From NCBI RefSeq assembly GCF_011745365.1, contig NW_024468909.1:4526001-4590000 (forward strand): a DNA stretch of 64,000 nt. Direction: 5' to 3'. This DNA comes from Cryphonectria parasitica EP155. Taxonomy: Eukaryota > Ascomycota > Sordariomycetes > Diaporthales > Cryphonectriaceae. A program made the position numbers and the translations under genes. Under the pieces are notes generated by a model. That model made no database searches. It was not told the origin of the DNA and saw only the letters and a program-made list of their open reading frames with translations. Positions 48,305 to 62,795 of this stretch are shown piece by piece. Every line of letters begins with the position of its first letter. The first letter of the stretch is position 1.

Positions 48305-51300
48305 TGTTGCAGAAATTCGGGATGTTGAGAGTAGAATGAGCTATCTCCGTGTTAGTACGGCTGCGAGGCTGTGGGACACGGCGAGTCACAAAGCTACACT
48401 GATGAGACCATCGTAGCAAAGGAACTGAGGTTTGCTTACATAGAGATATCACTCGTGACAACACGGGTGATTTCAGAGCGAGTGTCTCTTTAACAAGGAA
48501 AAAAGAGGTGATAGTCCAAGACCCGAGGTTGAATATAGCGATTGCTCCTGGGTAAATGCGAAGCAGGAGAAAGATCCGAGTCGCAAGACTTGAACCTGTA
48601 GAAACGAGTCGAGAGCCGGAAGGTTATCGTTCGAGTCGAGATTGATTTTGTCGAGATCGAGTTATGGTAGATGGGAAGACCTCGATCGCATCGATGTTTG
48701 GCCGATTAAGAACAAAGAGGAACAATACACAACCAACTATTCCTTCCTCTGACTCTCTTCCTGCGTGACTTCTCCAGGGGCGATAGCGAGTGGAAGAAGG
48801 GACCTTTGGGGGAGGTCAAAGCGAATGTGAGCAAAATCTGGATGATGATGCTTGAATCTGGGAGGGCATCGAACCGGTGCACTCTCAGGATGGTGATGAA
48901 TCGAGGCGGTCTGGTTCAAGTTACGAGGTCGATTGGGGCTTGTCGGACCGTAGGATCGTGGATTCCAGCTTGAGATATACTGATAATTGCTACTCTGGAG
49001 GCGAATAGTATCCGAGGTTGGCAGATGGTCTTTGGGGTGATATCAGTTTGTGTTGTCTTGACAAGTAGTACGAGTACGGTGGAGTCCGGGTACAGGTGCT
49101 GTTCCTTGCCACAGGATTTGGATGTGAGGGAGTAAACGAAACAAAAAAAGAAAAGTACAACAAAAAAGCACAAAGCGAATGACAGGAGTCAACGAGGACT
49201 TCCTAAGGGTTTGTTTGCGTTAGCGAACGTGGGTTGAGTACAGCAGCAGCGCTGGGTCGGGAGTTGACGATGTTAAGTTTGGAGGATGAATAAAATGAGA
49301 GGAGCGAGGGGTTGGGCTTTGGTGGGAGGACCTGACAGTGTTAAATACTGGAGCCCCGTCCAAAGCCCTGCGGCCAACCGGCAGCCAAGGGCCCAAGGGT
49401 CAAGGCCCACGCAGGTTCAGGAGCCCTGAGGGAAAGTGCGGATTTGGGGGTGTTTGCTGGCCACTGGCCGCTGCCCCAAGCGCTGGCGCTCCGCCTCAGC
49501 AAACAGCACAGTGCAGGTGGTGTGGGGTGCTTTTTGGGGGGTGGGAAGGGGGGGGAAGACGGAGGGTGAGCGCTGGGTTGATTTCGTGGGCGGGTGGATT
49601 TTGAGTGGGTCAGTGGGCGAGTGTCAGGTGTATGAGTGAGTACCATATTATGTGGGTGATGTGCTGTGGGAGTGGGTGGGTTGTGCCTTCTGGTTGTCTG
49701 GCTTGCATGGGGTGGAGCCATGAGCCATCAAGAATAGTTTAGCCCCGTTTCCAAGACGTGGTCGTGCGGAGCGCCGCATCTGCATAAGGGAAACGCAGCA
49801 GCAGGGATGGAAGGGGGATGAGAAACCGAGGATCCATGACAATGATGGACATAAACATTGGACAATAGACAATTGACATGGACGTCAACCCACTCTGCCC
49901 ACCCAGCCTGGTAGGGAAAACCCCCTTTTGCGTCTCCGGTCCCGACAGACCCGTATATGGCACTGAACAGGGAGAGATGGAGAGATATACTTAACATTAT
50001 TGCATAGTATATTATATACTCGACCCCATGGTACCTTTTTGGAATAATTGCGGTACAAAGTAGGTAGTAGGTATCTGTTGTACTATTGATAGGTCTCCTT
50101 CCTTCACATGCAGAGCGTGATAGCCCCACTCACTCACTCCCTTCTCACCTGGATACAGAGTATTTAATGAATCATTCCATCTTGGCAGCCCATCAATTTT
50201 GAAGAGCTAGAGAAGGAGAGACGGAAAAGAGAAGAGGAAATGGTAGATTTGAAGCGAGCGACGACAAAAGGAGAGAACCTAAAAGCATCAAATCACCAGA
50301 TCAGCCCAGAGAGAATTAATTGCATTCTGTAGATTCTACTGGGCACGGTGCACTTGACTTTGGCTAAGCGAGGCGCTTGTTCCCTTTCTGGAAGAGCGGC
50401 TGTGTCCCGCGGAAGTAGCACAGTACCAGAGTACCCATTACATAGTAGCATGTATCTCTGTACAGTGTGCAGGCCCTGCTACGATACACCCGCAGTAGTG
50501 CTCCCACTAAACCCCCCCCCTCCCCTCCATTCGCCTGCTGTGGAAGGAAGGTGCTTGCCATTACCCTCAGCTCATCCTAGGAAAGGAGGAGAAATTGTGG
50601 CAAAGGAAAACCAACTAAAGAAGAAAAAAAAAAGGGTAGAAGGGGAAAGAACGAAGAAAACAAATATTCAAGGAAGGAATAAACCAGCTCCAGGGAACGT
50701 TTGCAATTACTCATATTCACACCAGATGAGAGCGGATCTCGGCACCGCCCTTTTAAACAAATATGCACTGTATCTGCCTCGCTTTCCTTCTCTCCGTCCC
50801 CTCCCCTACAGTACATCCTCACGCCCCACCACCGAACATATGGACCGCTTAGTCGTGCATTGATTTGGATTCCTTGGATCTTGTCAGCACCTCACGCAAT
50901 ACTAGGTATATTCCCTTTGTCCTTGTCCACAAGAGGCAGCCATGGCCGACTCGAGCCTGTGTTTGCGCCGCACGACGAGGACGATAGCCGCCGCCGAGAT
51001 GACACCATACAATACCTGTCTTTTCATTTTCGGGCACATCAGTATCCAGAGCTGGTCGGCTTCCAGAAGGAGATTCTAATCTTCCACCGCAGCTGAGGCT
51101 TGCCCCACGATTCTCCTCCATTCCGCCGTGGCTTGCATGGCCTGGAGGTCGGCTCAAGCCTAAGACAAGCAAGAAGAAAGGAGAGAGAAGAGAAAAACAC
51201 TGCAACAAATGTGGCACAGCGTCCTTTACCAGTCACACAATTCTACTAGTACAGCAGCTACTTGACCTGCAGTGGCGTTCGCTGCCCAGTCCTGTTTTGT

Positions 51301-54300
51301 CTTGTCACGGGGTGGGCATGGACCCGCCCATGCATCTCAAGTCTAAGCAGCGCAACGTTAGGTTGGTAGCCTTCTTCTTGTCTCTCCAGCAAGACCAAGC
51401 TAATCTTTGCGAGGGGGTTTCCCTTCTTCTTTCTTTTTCCCTTTCATTTTTGTTTGGTTGTTGTGAATGTGTTTGCAGGGGGCCGATCTGCCAACTCTCG
51501 TTGCTTGACATTGAGGCAGTGCACATCCCACATCTCCGGCGCTCCCCTGAATACCGTTGTTTCTGACGACCCTGGCCCCACCCGCATCATTACCATACGT
51601 TGCAGTATTATACTCCTATGCGAGCACAAGAAACGTTTCGTCGCCCTGGCCCCTGTTCTCCTGCGTCGCGGTCATGCTCTCATCAGCTGCTCGGCTGGCT
51701 GAGGCGGGCTGGCTGTGCGCATGAATGATATGGATGATGTGGGCATCAACAAAGATTCACGGGCGCAGTAGACTCATCACCCTGTCTCTTATGAACAAAC
51801 GGAGCTTCTCACCGACCGAAAGGAGCTCATGCAACCCACATGGCTGCTGCAGAGCAGACGATTGTCAGCCAAAAAGTGACTCTTACCATGCAACCATGGG
51901 TGGCACCTTGGAGGATCTGCATCAGGCAAGCCGACCCTGGCCCTGCAACGGCTGGCTCAGAGAACATGGATCTGTAAAACCTGGTTCACACTATGGTGTT
52001 GAGGTAGTGCTGTCATAACCAGCACTGTTGACATCACCTCTCCACGGCCTAATAATCCTGGAGGGCATCGTCGCCTGTTTCATTGCTCCAGTACGTGTCA
52101 TCGCACCATGTTCACCACCATGCCGAACAATTGGTTGGTCCCTAACGCCCGGAGATCTTACTGGAGGGTTGTACAGCGCCTAGCCAGGATCAGCTACACC
52201 ATATCCATCGCGGAAGGCTGGAAGGGGGACCAGGTTCACCCAGAAGTGCCTGGGACTGGACCTGAACAACATTTGTGGTCGGTGGGACGAACTCGTTACG
52301 CAACAGTCGGACTGCACCGCGGCCTCCCGAGTGGCTCTTCTCCTAAAAAGTATACAGACCAGTCCGTCGGGTGGAATACAACCGGGTCTGTCCCCAGGCA
52401 TGACTTGCCCACGGCTCGGTAGAGACATAGTCTTTCTCTCCAAGCGGCCACAATTTGCTTGCAAGCTTTGAGTGCCGATGGAACGGCAAGTGATGCCAAT
52501 TTTAAACCAGGCCCTCCGGCACAGCATTAGCTCGAGAGCTTCTTGATAGTGCCGGCCAAGTCCCACATTGTCTAATCCCCATCCGCAACAATCAGAACGC
52601 TCATGTCCAGACAGAGTGAGCGCGCGAGCTTAAGCTTCTGGGGCCGTCAAGGCGCTACCGGCGTGATGGTCCGATCAACAACAACAGCGTTCAACATAGA
52701 ACCTTAGTGTCGGGCATGACTTGGTCCCCGGAAGTGCGAGCCGTAACGAGATTACAACTTGTCCCGAGCGCGATTCTTTGGCCACTCCAACAAACAATCG
52801 AGGAAGACATCTCGACACTACGACGGTGCCGTGTTGCCACTGCTATGTATGTGTACCATGCGTTGTCGCGGGGTCTTCTCGGCCGATCGTAGAGAAACGG
52901 CTCTATTCTCCTTAACCCGACGTGGATCCTTCTGAGGCTGATGATGGGACTCGCCAATCTTTTCGCGATGCGCCAAGATGGATATGATGACCTTTATCTT
53001 GCTGGTGCAGCCTTGGGTCGGAATTCGTGACGAAATCCGCGTTCCCGGAGCCGGAGACATTCTGTCATGTGTCATGGAAGATGTATCTTCGGAGCAAGAG
53101 TACTCAGAACAGCGACCTGACCGACGACGATCACTTGCAGTCGTGTGTACTGTGTGCGCTGAGGGCCGTGTCCCCAAAAACTCTACTCTGGCATCTAAAA
53201 GTCTTGCCGAGCGACCCGTCCTTTTTCCAAGGACTGAGACATCAACACTTTTTAAACTACTACTAGAGCACTCACCAGCGGAAACCGGCCTAGTCTCAGT
53301 TTTTCAGGTTGACGACGTGGAGATCCTAGGGCGTTTCTTCCGGAATTCCCGCAAAGTCGCGACGTGTAGTCTCTTGGGATGATCTCGGTCTCCGGCCCCG
53401 TGTGCCAAAGCGCTGGTCTCCCCCCTACATTCCACATGGAAGCCCTGTGTCTCGAAGCACAAGACCCCTGCTCCAAAAGAAGGGGGGGGGGGGCAGTTGG
53501 ATGGCAGCTTGCTACCTTTTGGGACTGATGAAACACGCGTTTCTCGTGTCCAGCGATGATGGTTGTTTCGAATGTTGGGTGTCTAACCTGACTTGACTTC
53601 GATAATGAGCAAGCCGCAGACGGATCGGGAGAGAAGCGATTGCGCGATATGTTTGTGCGCACGTCAAACTGCATCTGCAGCAAATGTGGGCAGTGTGCTT
53701 CTCGTGCTGGTTCTCCGAAACAAAAACAAGAAAAGATGGACCGGACCCTGCCGAGCCCGGGCTGGCGGAGATGAGTTACCCCTCAGACCCTTGGGCTCGG
53801 GACGCGGTATAGCTCCCGAGAGAAAAGAGAGAGCGAAAGCTCGCTTTTCATTTCATAGCATGGATAATAGTACCAAGAGACACTCCCCTTCCGACATGGC
53901 AGAGACCCATGCTCTTCAGCTGCAAGAGTCAGATCAGGGGGCCCAGCATTGCCTAACGACAGGTGCCTTTCTCCTCTCCCTCGACAGCCGTCGCCGCCCG
54001 ACGATGCCGCGCCCAGCACGACTCGTACGGGCCGCAGGGCAATCTCAACCTGACCCAGCGCGCTTTGACAGAGACGCGCGACTATTGGAAAAAGGCCAGC
54101 AACAAGTTGGTCCGAGGTTGACAGGGTCCAGTTGGGTTATATATCCACAATGACAATCTTGGAAACACTGACCAGTTTTGCTCCGGCAGCAAATATCCAA
54201 TCCCCTGGTTCGTTCCCGATCGGGAACCTGGTTGAATTGCACCTTACCTCAAAGAACAGGCTTGCCGCCGTCGCTCGGCCTGAAGTGGAATTTGTAGGCT

Positions 54301-54700
54301 GCCGAGGCTCCATTTTGGGCCTGTCCCCGACTACCATAGCAGTTTCTGCGTCCGGCTCAGCCACGGTAAATTTCGCTCCCCCTAGTGTTGGCTTCCTTGT
54401 GATGTCTCTTGCCTCTCTTCTTTTTGTCCCTTACATATCTCATCCTGGTCACCGATGGAGGGGGAGAGGGGTCCCCAGTCAGACATCTCGGCAAGCAAGG
54501 TCTGGCGAAAGCAGCTATATTTTTCTCGTGGGGACATCATCATCACGGCCGCCTTGGTAATGTGATGTGCGCTCAAGGGAAAACACAAGAGCCTAGGACG
54601 AGTAGGAAGGGGGGTGGGGGTGGGTGTGAGTGTGTATGAACCGTTGACGCACTGTGTACATGGCTCGCCCGACCAGGATACTCCGCGCGCCCCCCGTCGA
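48305..54700. other. Intergenic region upstream of the Zn2Cys6 gene; no supported gene
   Basis: It probably holds the promoter and 5' leader of the minus-strand regulator. Many short frames on both strands overlap each other and none shows a domain. 49,340..49,720 is GC-rich, with G and C runs giving proline-rich frames. 51,700..54,700 shows nothing I can name. Confidence 0.55.
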
Positions 54701-54878
54701 TCCTCGCACTGACGTCCTGCAGAATTGAGTGGCTCCAAGGTTCCCCAGCTAGGTCTAAAGAGGTCTAGAGGTCTTCTATAAAAAACTTTAACCTTCTTTG
54801 GCGTGGCAGCTTAGCGCCTTCCCTCCTCTTTTCTGTGGGCGCATCATAGGCCGAAGGGCCACCTGGCAGCACACACAC

Positions 54879-54879
54879 T

Positions 54880-54930
<51 letters not shown>
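54879..54930. repeat. T23 followed by (TG)15
   Basis: Homopolymer T passes directly into a TG dinucleotide repeat, with CACACAC just before the T run. Confidence 0.95.
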
Positions 54931-54932
<2 letters not shown>

Positions 54933-55003
54933 TCTTGTCTTTGTCGTTGTCGTCCCTGTTGCAAGCTTTTCCCTCCAGCCCAATCCCTTTTCTGGCCCTA
55001 GGC

Positions 55004-55038
<35 letters not shown>
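55004..55038. repeat. (GAT)n microsatellite
   Basis: Eleven to twelve perfect trinucleotide units. Confidence 0.95.
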
Positions 55039-55040
<2 letters not shown>

Positions 55041-56217
55041 TGGCACAGCGCGCCTGGTCAGAAATCTTGTTCGAGCGCCAAGCCCTCCCGGTGGTCCCTT
55101 GGACATCCTAAAAATCCCTACAAAGCGGGCAGTATTCTCACGCAACGTTCCATGTTTCTCATGGCGCCCTCCTCCAACCACCCCCCGTTGCCTTCTTCCC
55201 TCTTTCGGCTCTTCTCTCCATTCACCAGCTTTTTTTTTCTCAGGTTATGACGTCCAGCCGAGCGGATAACATAAGATTTATGCACCTCGTTATCGCTCTT
55301 GGTCGCCTTTTCTCTCTCCCTCTCTCTCTTTCGTCTCGTCATACAAGCGGAATGGTGGTGACTCCGAGATCTGAATCATGTGCTGTCTGGTGTTTTTTCT
55401 TCTTCTGTGCGTCCAGTGCGTTGACTGACCAATCAGGGAAGGGGCCGAGCACCTGTCTCGGGGGGTGTAAGAAGGTCCCCCTCAGCCTCCTATGGCCCTT
55501 TCTGTTCTTGGCTACCAGCTCTAGTTTCCAATTGCGCAGCAGTCCATATTGGAGTTGTCATTGTCATTGTCAGCATCAGCAGCGGCAACAGCTGCAACAA
55601 CAACAGCAGTCATCAGCGAGGGAGCCGTCTCTACTCGTGACGGCCCAAAGGAGGCGTTGTGGCATGACAGGATCAGTTGTATCCTTTGCCTAAGACTTCT
55701 ACGGTGATCTTACAACCTTTAGCCCGCATCGAGGAGTGGAATGCGAGATGGCCCTAGCAACGTCTTTGTTGTCAGTTAGATCCTCCTCCACATCGATCTA
55801 ACCACGCGAGGCCAACTTTGGGGCCAAGTTGTGAGAAGAGCCCTGTGCATCCGTCCTCCTTGCTTGCCTGATCTTCGTATTTTCTGTCTTTCTTGTTCTT
55901 CATATTCTGTTGTTTGTATATCTCTTTGGATAATTCTTTTTTCTGCTCTCTCTTCTCATGACAGCGGACAGTGTACAGCCGAACTCTTACAACTTGCCAA
56001 TGCATGTACCTCCTCAGCAGACGTGATATCCACACCGGTCTCCTTGATGCTTGGGCAAATGATGCCACCAGACGATGGATGCTACCAAGCACTGGTTAGT
56101 AGCAGCTATTCTAACTAGTGCATTTCCTGTCCCTCCCGCTTCGCCCCTCCCCCCCTCCTTGAAGACCTGCATCATCGTCACGTCCTTGTCATCGCTGACG
56201 AGAGTCTGCCGGGCAAG

Positions 56218-56247
56218 GAGAAGAAGAAGAAGAAGAAGAAGAAGAAG
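56218..56247. repeat. (AAG)n microsatellite
   Basis: About ten units. Confidence 0.95.
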
Positions 56248-57651
56248 CAACAGGTGATGCATTTACCAACCAACCACCTCTTTGTGTAGGGACGACAGCA
56301 CAGCCTCTGTCAGCTCCGCAACGTACCGGCCCAATAATCAGGTGCAATCCAATGGACACAAGACGCCGAGCAAGCTAAAAAAGGGCAAAACCGTCCCTTG
56401 TCTAGACAAAATACGTGATGGATCGTGACATGGTCCTAAGTTTAGAGGGAGGACATGCCAATGAGATGGCTTCACATGCTGCCTTGCGGACTTCTCCTGT
56501 GGTCGTCGAACCGGTCAGACCCAAGGACGAATCCGAAGCTGTGTGGCGTAGGACATGTTGCATGCCAGATTGGCCAATATTGCGCAGGCGGTGAGTCGGC
56601 CTCCTTGCAGCTGGTCGGCTTACACCTGTGCGCTGCTGCAGACGGGATAGCTTGCTGCACTGCACTGGCACTATACACGCCACCATCACCGACCGACCGG
56701 ATCTGTCGGGAACCTCAGGGCCCAAGAGGCGGCCTCCAACCTTGTGCCGCCGTGTCCTGGGTTGGGGATGCGAGCCGAAAGGGAGGGAAGATGCAACGAC
56801 GGGACGAAAGACAAACAAAGAAAATAAAATCAGAAAGGGAAAAAAACAAGAGAAAGAGGGAAAAAAAGAACACCCACTGTTTCCAGGAAATCTAAGAGAG
56901 AGAGAGAGAGAGACCAAATTCGCATGCCACGCTCGGGTCAGGTAGAGCCGCATGTCTCAGAGCGGCAGGACGGTGCGTCTATCCCGACTATTGGCATGCA
57001 AGGCACGGACGTACTTGCTTCCCTGGCCGGGGGCTGAAGGGAAGGGGGTTTCTTTGACGCCGTTTGACGACGGCCCTGCCGCGATCATCATGACGATCTC
57101 GCACCACGAACGGTCATCACCTGAGCGAGCCACGGAGGGAGAGCCACTCGCAACCAGGCCCCTCCTCTTCTCTCTCTTTCTTTTTGTCTATCTCTCCTTA
57201 CGTCTCTCGCCCTACCTGACATCCCTGTGTGAGATAGTCGGCGACTCTTCCCGATGGCGGTGATGATGATGATGATGACGATGCCGCCGCTTGCAGCTGA
57301 TGCTGCGTGATGATGCTGCGGTTTCGGTCTCATGCTCGGCGCGTGTCGGCGCACCACACGACAAGACAGAAGACACAATCACACAATCACACACACGCAC
57401 AGACTAAAACTGACCTGATTGCACAGCAGCACATGACGAACCCTCTGCAGAATGTGCCCACCCCAAACCCAAAAGCTCTTGTCGACATTGCTTGGGGAAA
57501 TGGGCGAACCGGGTTTTTATGAGCAAATTAGCTAGGCGAAATTGAGCCTAGCCCTGGCTGCCAAATATAGAACTGCTAGACCAACCAAAATGCTTAGCCC
57601 ATGGTTTCCGACACTCATTGGCCGAGTACCACTTGTTCGCCCCCTCGCTAT

Positions 57652-57655
<4 letters not shown>

Positions 57656-57727
<72 letters not shown>
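57656..57727. repeat. (CT)36 microsatellite
   Basis: 72 bp of perfect CT. It yields S-L and R-E dipeptide frames that are not real proteins. Confidence 0.97.
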
Positions 57728-57731
<4 letters not shown>

Positions 57732-57774
57732 CTCTGTACCCGACCTGGAATGTGACGACCAAGTGCGAACAGAA

Positions 57775-57830
57775 GGTGTGTGGTGGGTGTGGTGGTGGGT
57801 GTGGGTGTGGGTGTGGGTGTGGTGGGTGGT
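57775..57830. repeat. (GTGGGT)n G/T-rich repeat
   Basis: Hexamer GTGGGT and variants on plus, about 50 bp after the CT tract. Confidence 0.9.
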
Positions 57831-59603
57831 AATGGTGTGTGAGGGTCGAGCCCACATGACGAGCGCAAGTCTCCTGCCACCTGCAGTGGTCTTTCTATCT
57901 AATCTATCTCTCTGCGCCACCCATCATGAGCACCCATGATCGCGGGAGACGAAAAGAGAGCAGATAACGTGGTTTTCCTCAGCTCTTACACACAACATAC
58001 AATACAGGACAAGCAAGAGCAAGAGAGAAAAGAGGAACAAAGAAGGAAGAAAAGAGAGAGGGAAAAGAGGCTGACACATCTCTGGCCCCTCCGCCCTTCC
58101 CTTTCTACAATCGGTTGCCTTCTTTGGGCTTCCCCAGCGCCATTGGAGAGAGAACGGGACGGGAGAACAAATGCTGTGTTCCCGCGCTACGCGTCCACGC
58201 AGAAGACTATAGGCCCCCTCTCCTCCCAAACAAGCTTATGACGGGCAGCACATGGTCCCACACGGCTGACAAGATATGCTGTGCGACAAACATATCCCGG
58301 ATTGGGTTTCTTTGGGGGTTGTTCCCGCAGGGGCTGAACGAGTTCAGGAACCCGGCCATGGTTCCACAACAGCAGCCCCTTTTGCTCATCCCACGGAGAG
58401 AGACCACCAGCTAACTAGGCCTGTATTTGGGGCCTTTCGTGAGGTCACGCGGCCCTCCAGTATTGGAGAGGGAGGCCAAGATAGGATGGATGGATGGATG
58501 GGGGTTGGGAATGTCTCGCCTGCACGTTGTCACTAGTTGGGATGACCTGCGTGTCTCTGGCCTCTGCTGCGGCCGCAGCCGGGGGGGGGGGAGGGAGGGT
58601 TCTTTTCTTGTCTTCGCCGTGGAGGAAGGAGCCAAAAAGACAGCGCGGAGGAACAGGACGAAAGGGCAGGTTTTGGAGCGGCCCGTGAACTGACTTGTCT
58701 TGTTTTTTTTTTGTTGACAACACAATGTCTGTTCAGTGGCTGGCCTATGTGCCGGAGCAGCCTAGAGAAGGAGAAGAAGAAAAAAGAGAGACACACAGAG
58801 AGGTATAGGTTGTTGGGGAGACGCTGGGGCTGGTGTCGTATCGCCTTTTCCTCTGCCCTCGTCGCCTTTCTTCCTTCAAGAGCAAACGCTCACTCGCCCA
58901 CCCAGCCGTCCCGTCCATCTCTGGACCCGAGTCCAACGCATGTTGGGAGAGTGGAACTCATCCTCGCCGACCAGGACCGGCTTAGCTCATGATCGACACG
59001 TGCGTCGTTCATGATTTGCTCCTGCTCCTTCTCTCGTCCTCCTCCACAGCAAAAGAGTCACTTCGGACGAAGGCCAGGGGCACGTTTTGACGAGAGACAA
59101 TGGGTACACACCTTCCCTCCTACTGCATTCTCGTTGGAGGGGAAGTGAGTGGATGCTCGGGACACACCGGAGGCCGGAGGCGGGAAGGGTTCGAGTGGCA
59201 AACCGTCGGGGACCACCTTGGTTGGGTTACGTCCATCCCGTCTTCGAGCCCGGTCAAGGAAGCAAAGGAAAAAGAAAAGGAAAAGAGAGAGAGAGAAAAG
59301 AAACATGCATGCATGCATACTTCCCAAGATGGGTTTGGCTTGGCCCGCTCTTGAGCCCAATCCCCGGTAGCTGTTGTTCCCCCTACCCTTTCGCTGCCTT
59401 TTTTCCCCCCCTCTGCTGCAGGCACGGGAGAAAGACCAGAGCTGATTCGATGAGAAATTGTCCGATGTGCGTGTGTCTCTCTCCGTGCGTGTGTCTTCCC
59501 GCTGCATGCACTCAGCCTGCTTTCTTTTCTTCTTCTGTTTCTCCTTTGGGATGAGGTTTATCTGTTGCTTTTCTCGCGCAAACAGAAAGCGAAAGAAGGG
59601 TGG

Positions 59604-59629
59604 GTGTGTGTGTGTGTGTGTGTGTGTGT
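59604..59629. repeat. (GT)13 microsatellite
   Basis: Perfect dinucleotide run. Confidence 0.95.
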
Positions 59630-60255
59630 ACTCCTTTTTGCAGCCGCCAGGACGGGCTCGGTAGTTTACCTTGTCCGAGTCTCGGCAAAGCATCTTTTTT
59701 CTTGCCTTTCCCATCCTCTTCCTTACTGGTTTCTTTTTATCCTTCCCTCAGTTCGTGGCCCGCCCTCAGCCTTGCAAACAACCCCTGCTAGGCCAAGGAC
59801 ATCTCTCCCTTCCGGCCGCAAGAGAACAAGTTTCTAGCTCTTACACCTCGTTCGTGGTGGGCTCTGTGGCGTCCCCCGCTGAAATGACATCTTATCATGG
59901 GAGCTGAGAAGCGTGACAAAAAAACATGCTACTGATCCTGCTGGGACTCGAACTAAGACTGACCCGAACGCGTGGTAATAAACGTGGCTCCGAACGCCCG
60001 CATGAAACCGTCTCTCACTCTTTGTCTCTTTCATTGGCAGTTTTCTTGCCCTACGAGCATCCAAGGTGCAGAAGTGATAACTCATCACTCTCCTTCCCCC
60101 CTCCAATCACACCCCCCCCCCCCCCCAAAAAAAAAGAAAATACCCGTGCGGCGCAGCCCAGTCAATGTGAACGAGGCCTTGTGTGGCTCAGCCCTGCAAG
60201 GCTGACAAGTTTAATTTCCCACTACCCCTTCCTTTCTTCCTCCCTCCCTCCCTCT

Positions 60256-60259
<4 letters not shown>

Positions 60260-60338
<79 letters not shown>
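60260..60338. repeat. (CT)~40 microsatellite
   Basis: 79 bp of perfect CT, preceded by CCCTCCCTCCCTC. Confidence 0.97.
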
Positions 60339-60342
<4 letters not shown>

Positions 60343-61318
60343 CATGTCTCCAGCCAGCCAGCGGCACCCGAATGCCTTTTTTTCCCAATCCAGGAAGCCA
60401 TTGGATGCTGTGGCTGAGCTGAAATGGGCCACGTCATTGACCTGCACCCGGCCCCCCCTTGGTCTCTACTGGTCCAGAGGGGAGACAGACATGACAAAGT
60501 CTCTCTCTGGTCATCGAGTCGCCCGCCCCCTCCCCCCCCCCCCTTTTTTTTCTTCTTTTTTCTGCTTTGATTTTATGTGTAAGTGAGCCCACATACAGCA
60601 GGGAGAATCTTGGGGGAGGGAAGCCAAACGAAAGATGATCTTTTTATTTATTTATTTATTTTCTTCATGTCCTTGAAAAAGAAATGTATGCCAAAGAATA
60701 CTGCTATCTATGCTCCCTCCCTCCTTCGAAATAAAATCCTTCAGAAGAAAAGGAATGAGTTTATTTGATCTGTTATTTTTCCCACGTGGCTCTCTTTTTT
60801 TCTTTTTCTTTTTTTCTTCATTCCTTTCTGTCAGTGTAAGCAAGCTCTGTCCAACACACCACCACCAGGCACCCGGCAAGAAAGAAAAGCAAAAGCGCGC
60901 CAAAAAAAAAAAAGGGGAAGGAATAAGAGAGGACCCACAGAAAAGAAAAGAGAAAAGAGACAAAGGCAATAAAGAGGGTCTGATTGATTATGCACATCGC
61001 TGCTCACTGCTATGCCGATCCATGGCGCTGGCCTAGGTGTGGGGCTCGTTCCAATGCTACACCATGCACGCACGCACCCCTAAGCACGTTCCTCCTTCGT
61101 CTCGTCCTTCCGTTGTCCGGTTTTGGGTTTTTTTTTTTCCTCTTGGAAAGAAAAATAAAAAGACAAAAAAAAAAAACCAAAAAAAAACACGTGGGGGCCA
61201 CGAAAGGGGAGAGACGGGAAGAGACGAGAGGAGGGGGGGGCGGGTCGGAGGATGAGGATGAGGAGGGGAGGCCTCGGTGCCGGGCGTGAATGTACGGTGG
61301 GGTTTTCCTCTTTCTCTC

Positions 61319-61337
61319 TTTTTTTTTTTTTTTTTTT
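61319..61337. repeat. Poly-T run
   Basis: T19; further T and A runs lie at 61127..61138 and 61166..61178. Confidence 0.9.
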
Positions 61338-62202
61338 GGTTTTGAGTTTTGTGTGTGCTATTTTTGGGAGGTTGCGATTCAGAAAAGAATTCCCATCGCT
61401 ATCTTCAGGGCGTGCTGTGTGTGTGTTTTTTTTTTTGTTTTGTGTTGGGGGGAGGGGGGAGGGGAGAAGACAGGTGAGATGGGTCTATGTGCCTCCCTGT
61501 GTACACACATATGCATTGTTCCGGTGCATTGTTCAAAGATGGCAAGGAACTGCTGTTCCCATGATTCCTTTCGATCCATGATCCTTTTCTTTACTCCCCC
61601 TTCCCCATCCGCGCAATGGCTTGCGCCTGGATGAGAGTATTTAGCTCTGGTAACTGAAGCCACCTTACTCCTCCTTCCACTGCAATGAGATTTGATTTTT
61701 TGACTCCTACAATTCCCTTGGATGGCTAAAAGGGGTGACAATACCAAGCAGTCGGACTCTGCTCCTCTTGCTGGCTTCTCGTGCAAGCCCGGTATCCGGT
61801 AAGCCAGCGCCCCTTGGGTTTCTGTGCTGTCTGGTCCGCTGCAGTTGGATGGGGAAGAAGGAGAAGGAGGATAGAGAATTTGGGGCAGTAGGATACATGT
61901 CTTATCAAGAGAGGTGTGAGTTGGGACGAGAGAAAACAATAACATAGAAGATAAAACTCCAATTTCGTCATATTCGACAATGGGTATATGATGATTCTCA
62001 CTTGTACCCTACCACACAGTCCAGATATGAATATACACAGCCGCTTCCTCAACTAGAAAAGACACATGTGACCGCCGTCTCCCCAGGCCTCTTGGTTTGC
62101 TAAGTATGCTTCATGATGCAGCGTGGTGTAGATGCAATCGCGCTCCTTGACAAATATATCATCTTGATCTTGGCGGGCACCGGCTGTCTCTCTCTTGTCT
62201 TT

Positions 62203-62305
<103 letters not shown>

Positions 62306-62795
62306 AACCATCCCTTTACGCCCGCTCGCTCGTGGCAAAAGAAAAAAGAAAACAGGTTGAAAAGACGCCAAACCTCGCTCGTCCCTTTTTTATGCCCTGT
62401 CCTGCTGCTTGCTCCTTTGCTCCAGGTCCAAACCATGTCGTTCCCGGTCCGTTCCCTAGCCCCTTTGCAAACATGCCCACGCTCAGTCGTCCTTGAAAAG
62501 GAACCTGATGCATTATGACAAGAACACGAGTGAGAGATCCATCCTCCAACACCTCGCCATGCGTGTGATTCACGAAGGCCCCATCCCCAACACGTAAAAG
62601 TCCACCAACACCGGCCAAATTTGATACACAAAAAGGGAAAGAAAAAAAGAAGAGGGGAAAGGAAAAACAAACACCCCCCCCCCAAGAGTGGACTTTACAA
62701 AGAAGATAAATAAATGAGATAAAAAAAAATGGAGAGGAAGAAGGCGGGACAAAGGGGTCAAGGCAACCAACAATCATCAGATGATCAAGCTTTTG

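Noticed and set aside
48541..48620. Possible tRNA around ACTTGAACCTG
   Set aside because: No cloverleaf could be drawn; the T-loop-like word stands alone.
49341..49721. 126-codon proline-rich minus-strand frame
   Set aside because: Composition follows G runs on plus; no domain.
57532..57920. Arg-Glu and Ser-Leu dipeptide proteins (also at 60188..60497 and 62053..62685)
   Set aside because: They are direct translations of CT microsatellites.
59936..59960. Possible tRNA 3' half on the minus strand (TTCGAGTCC)
   Set aside because: The T-stem does not pair and no acceptor stem or D-arm could be found upstream.
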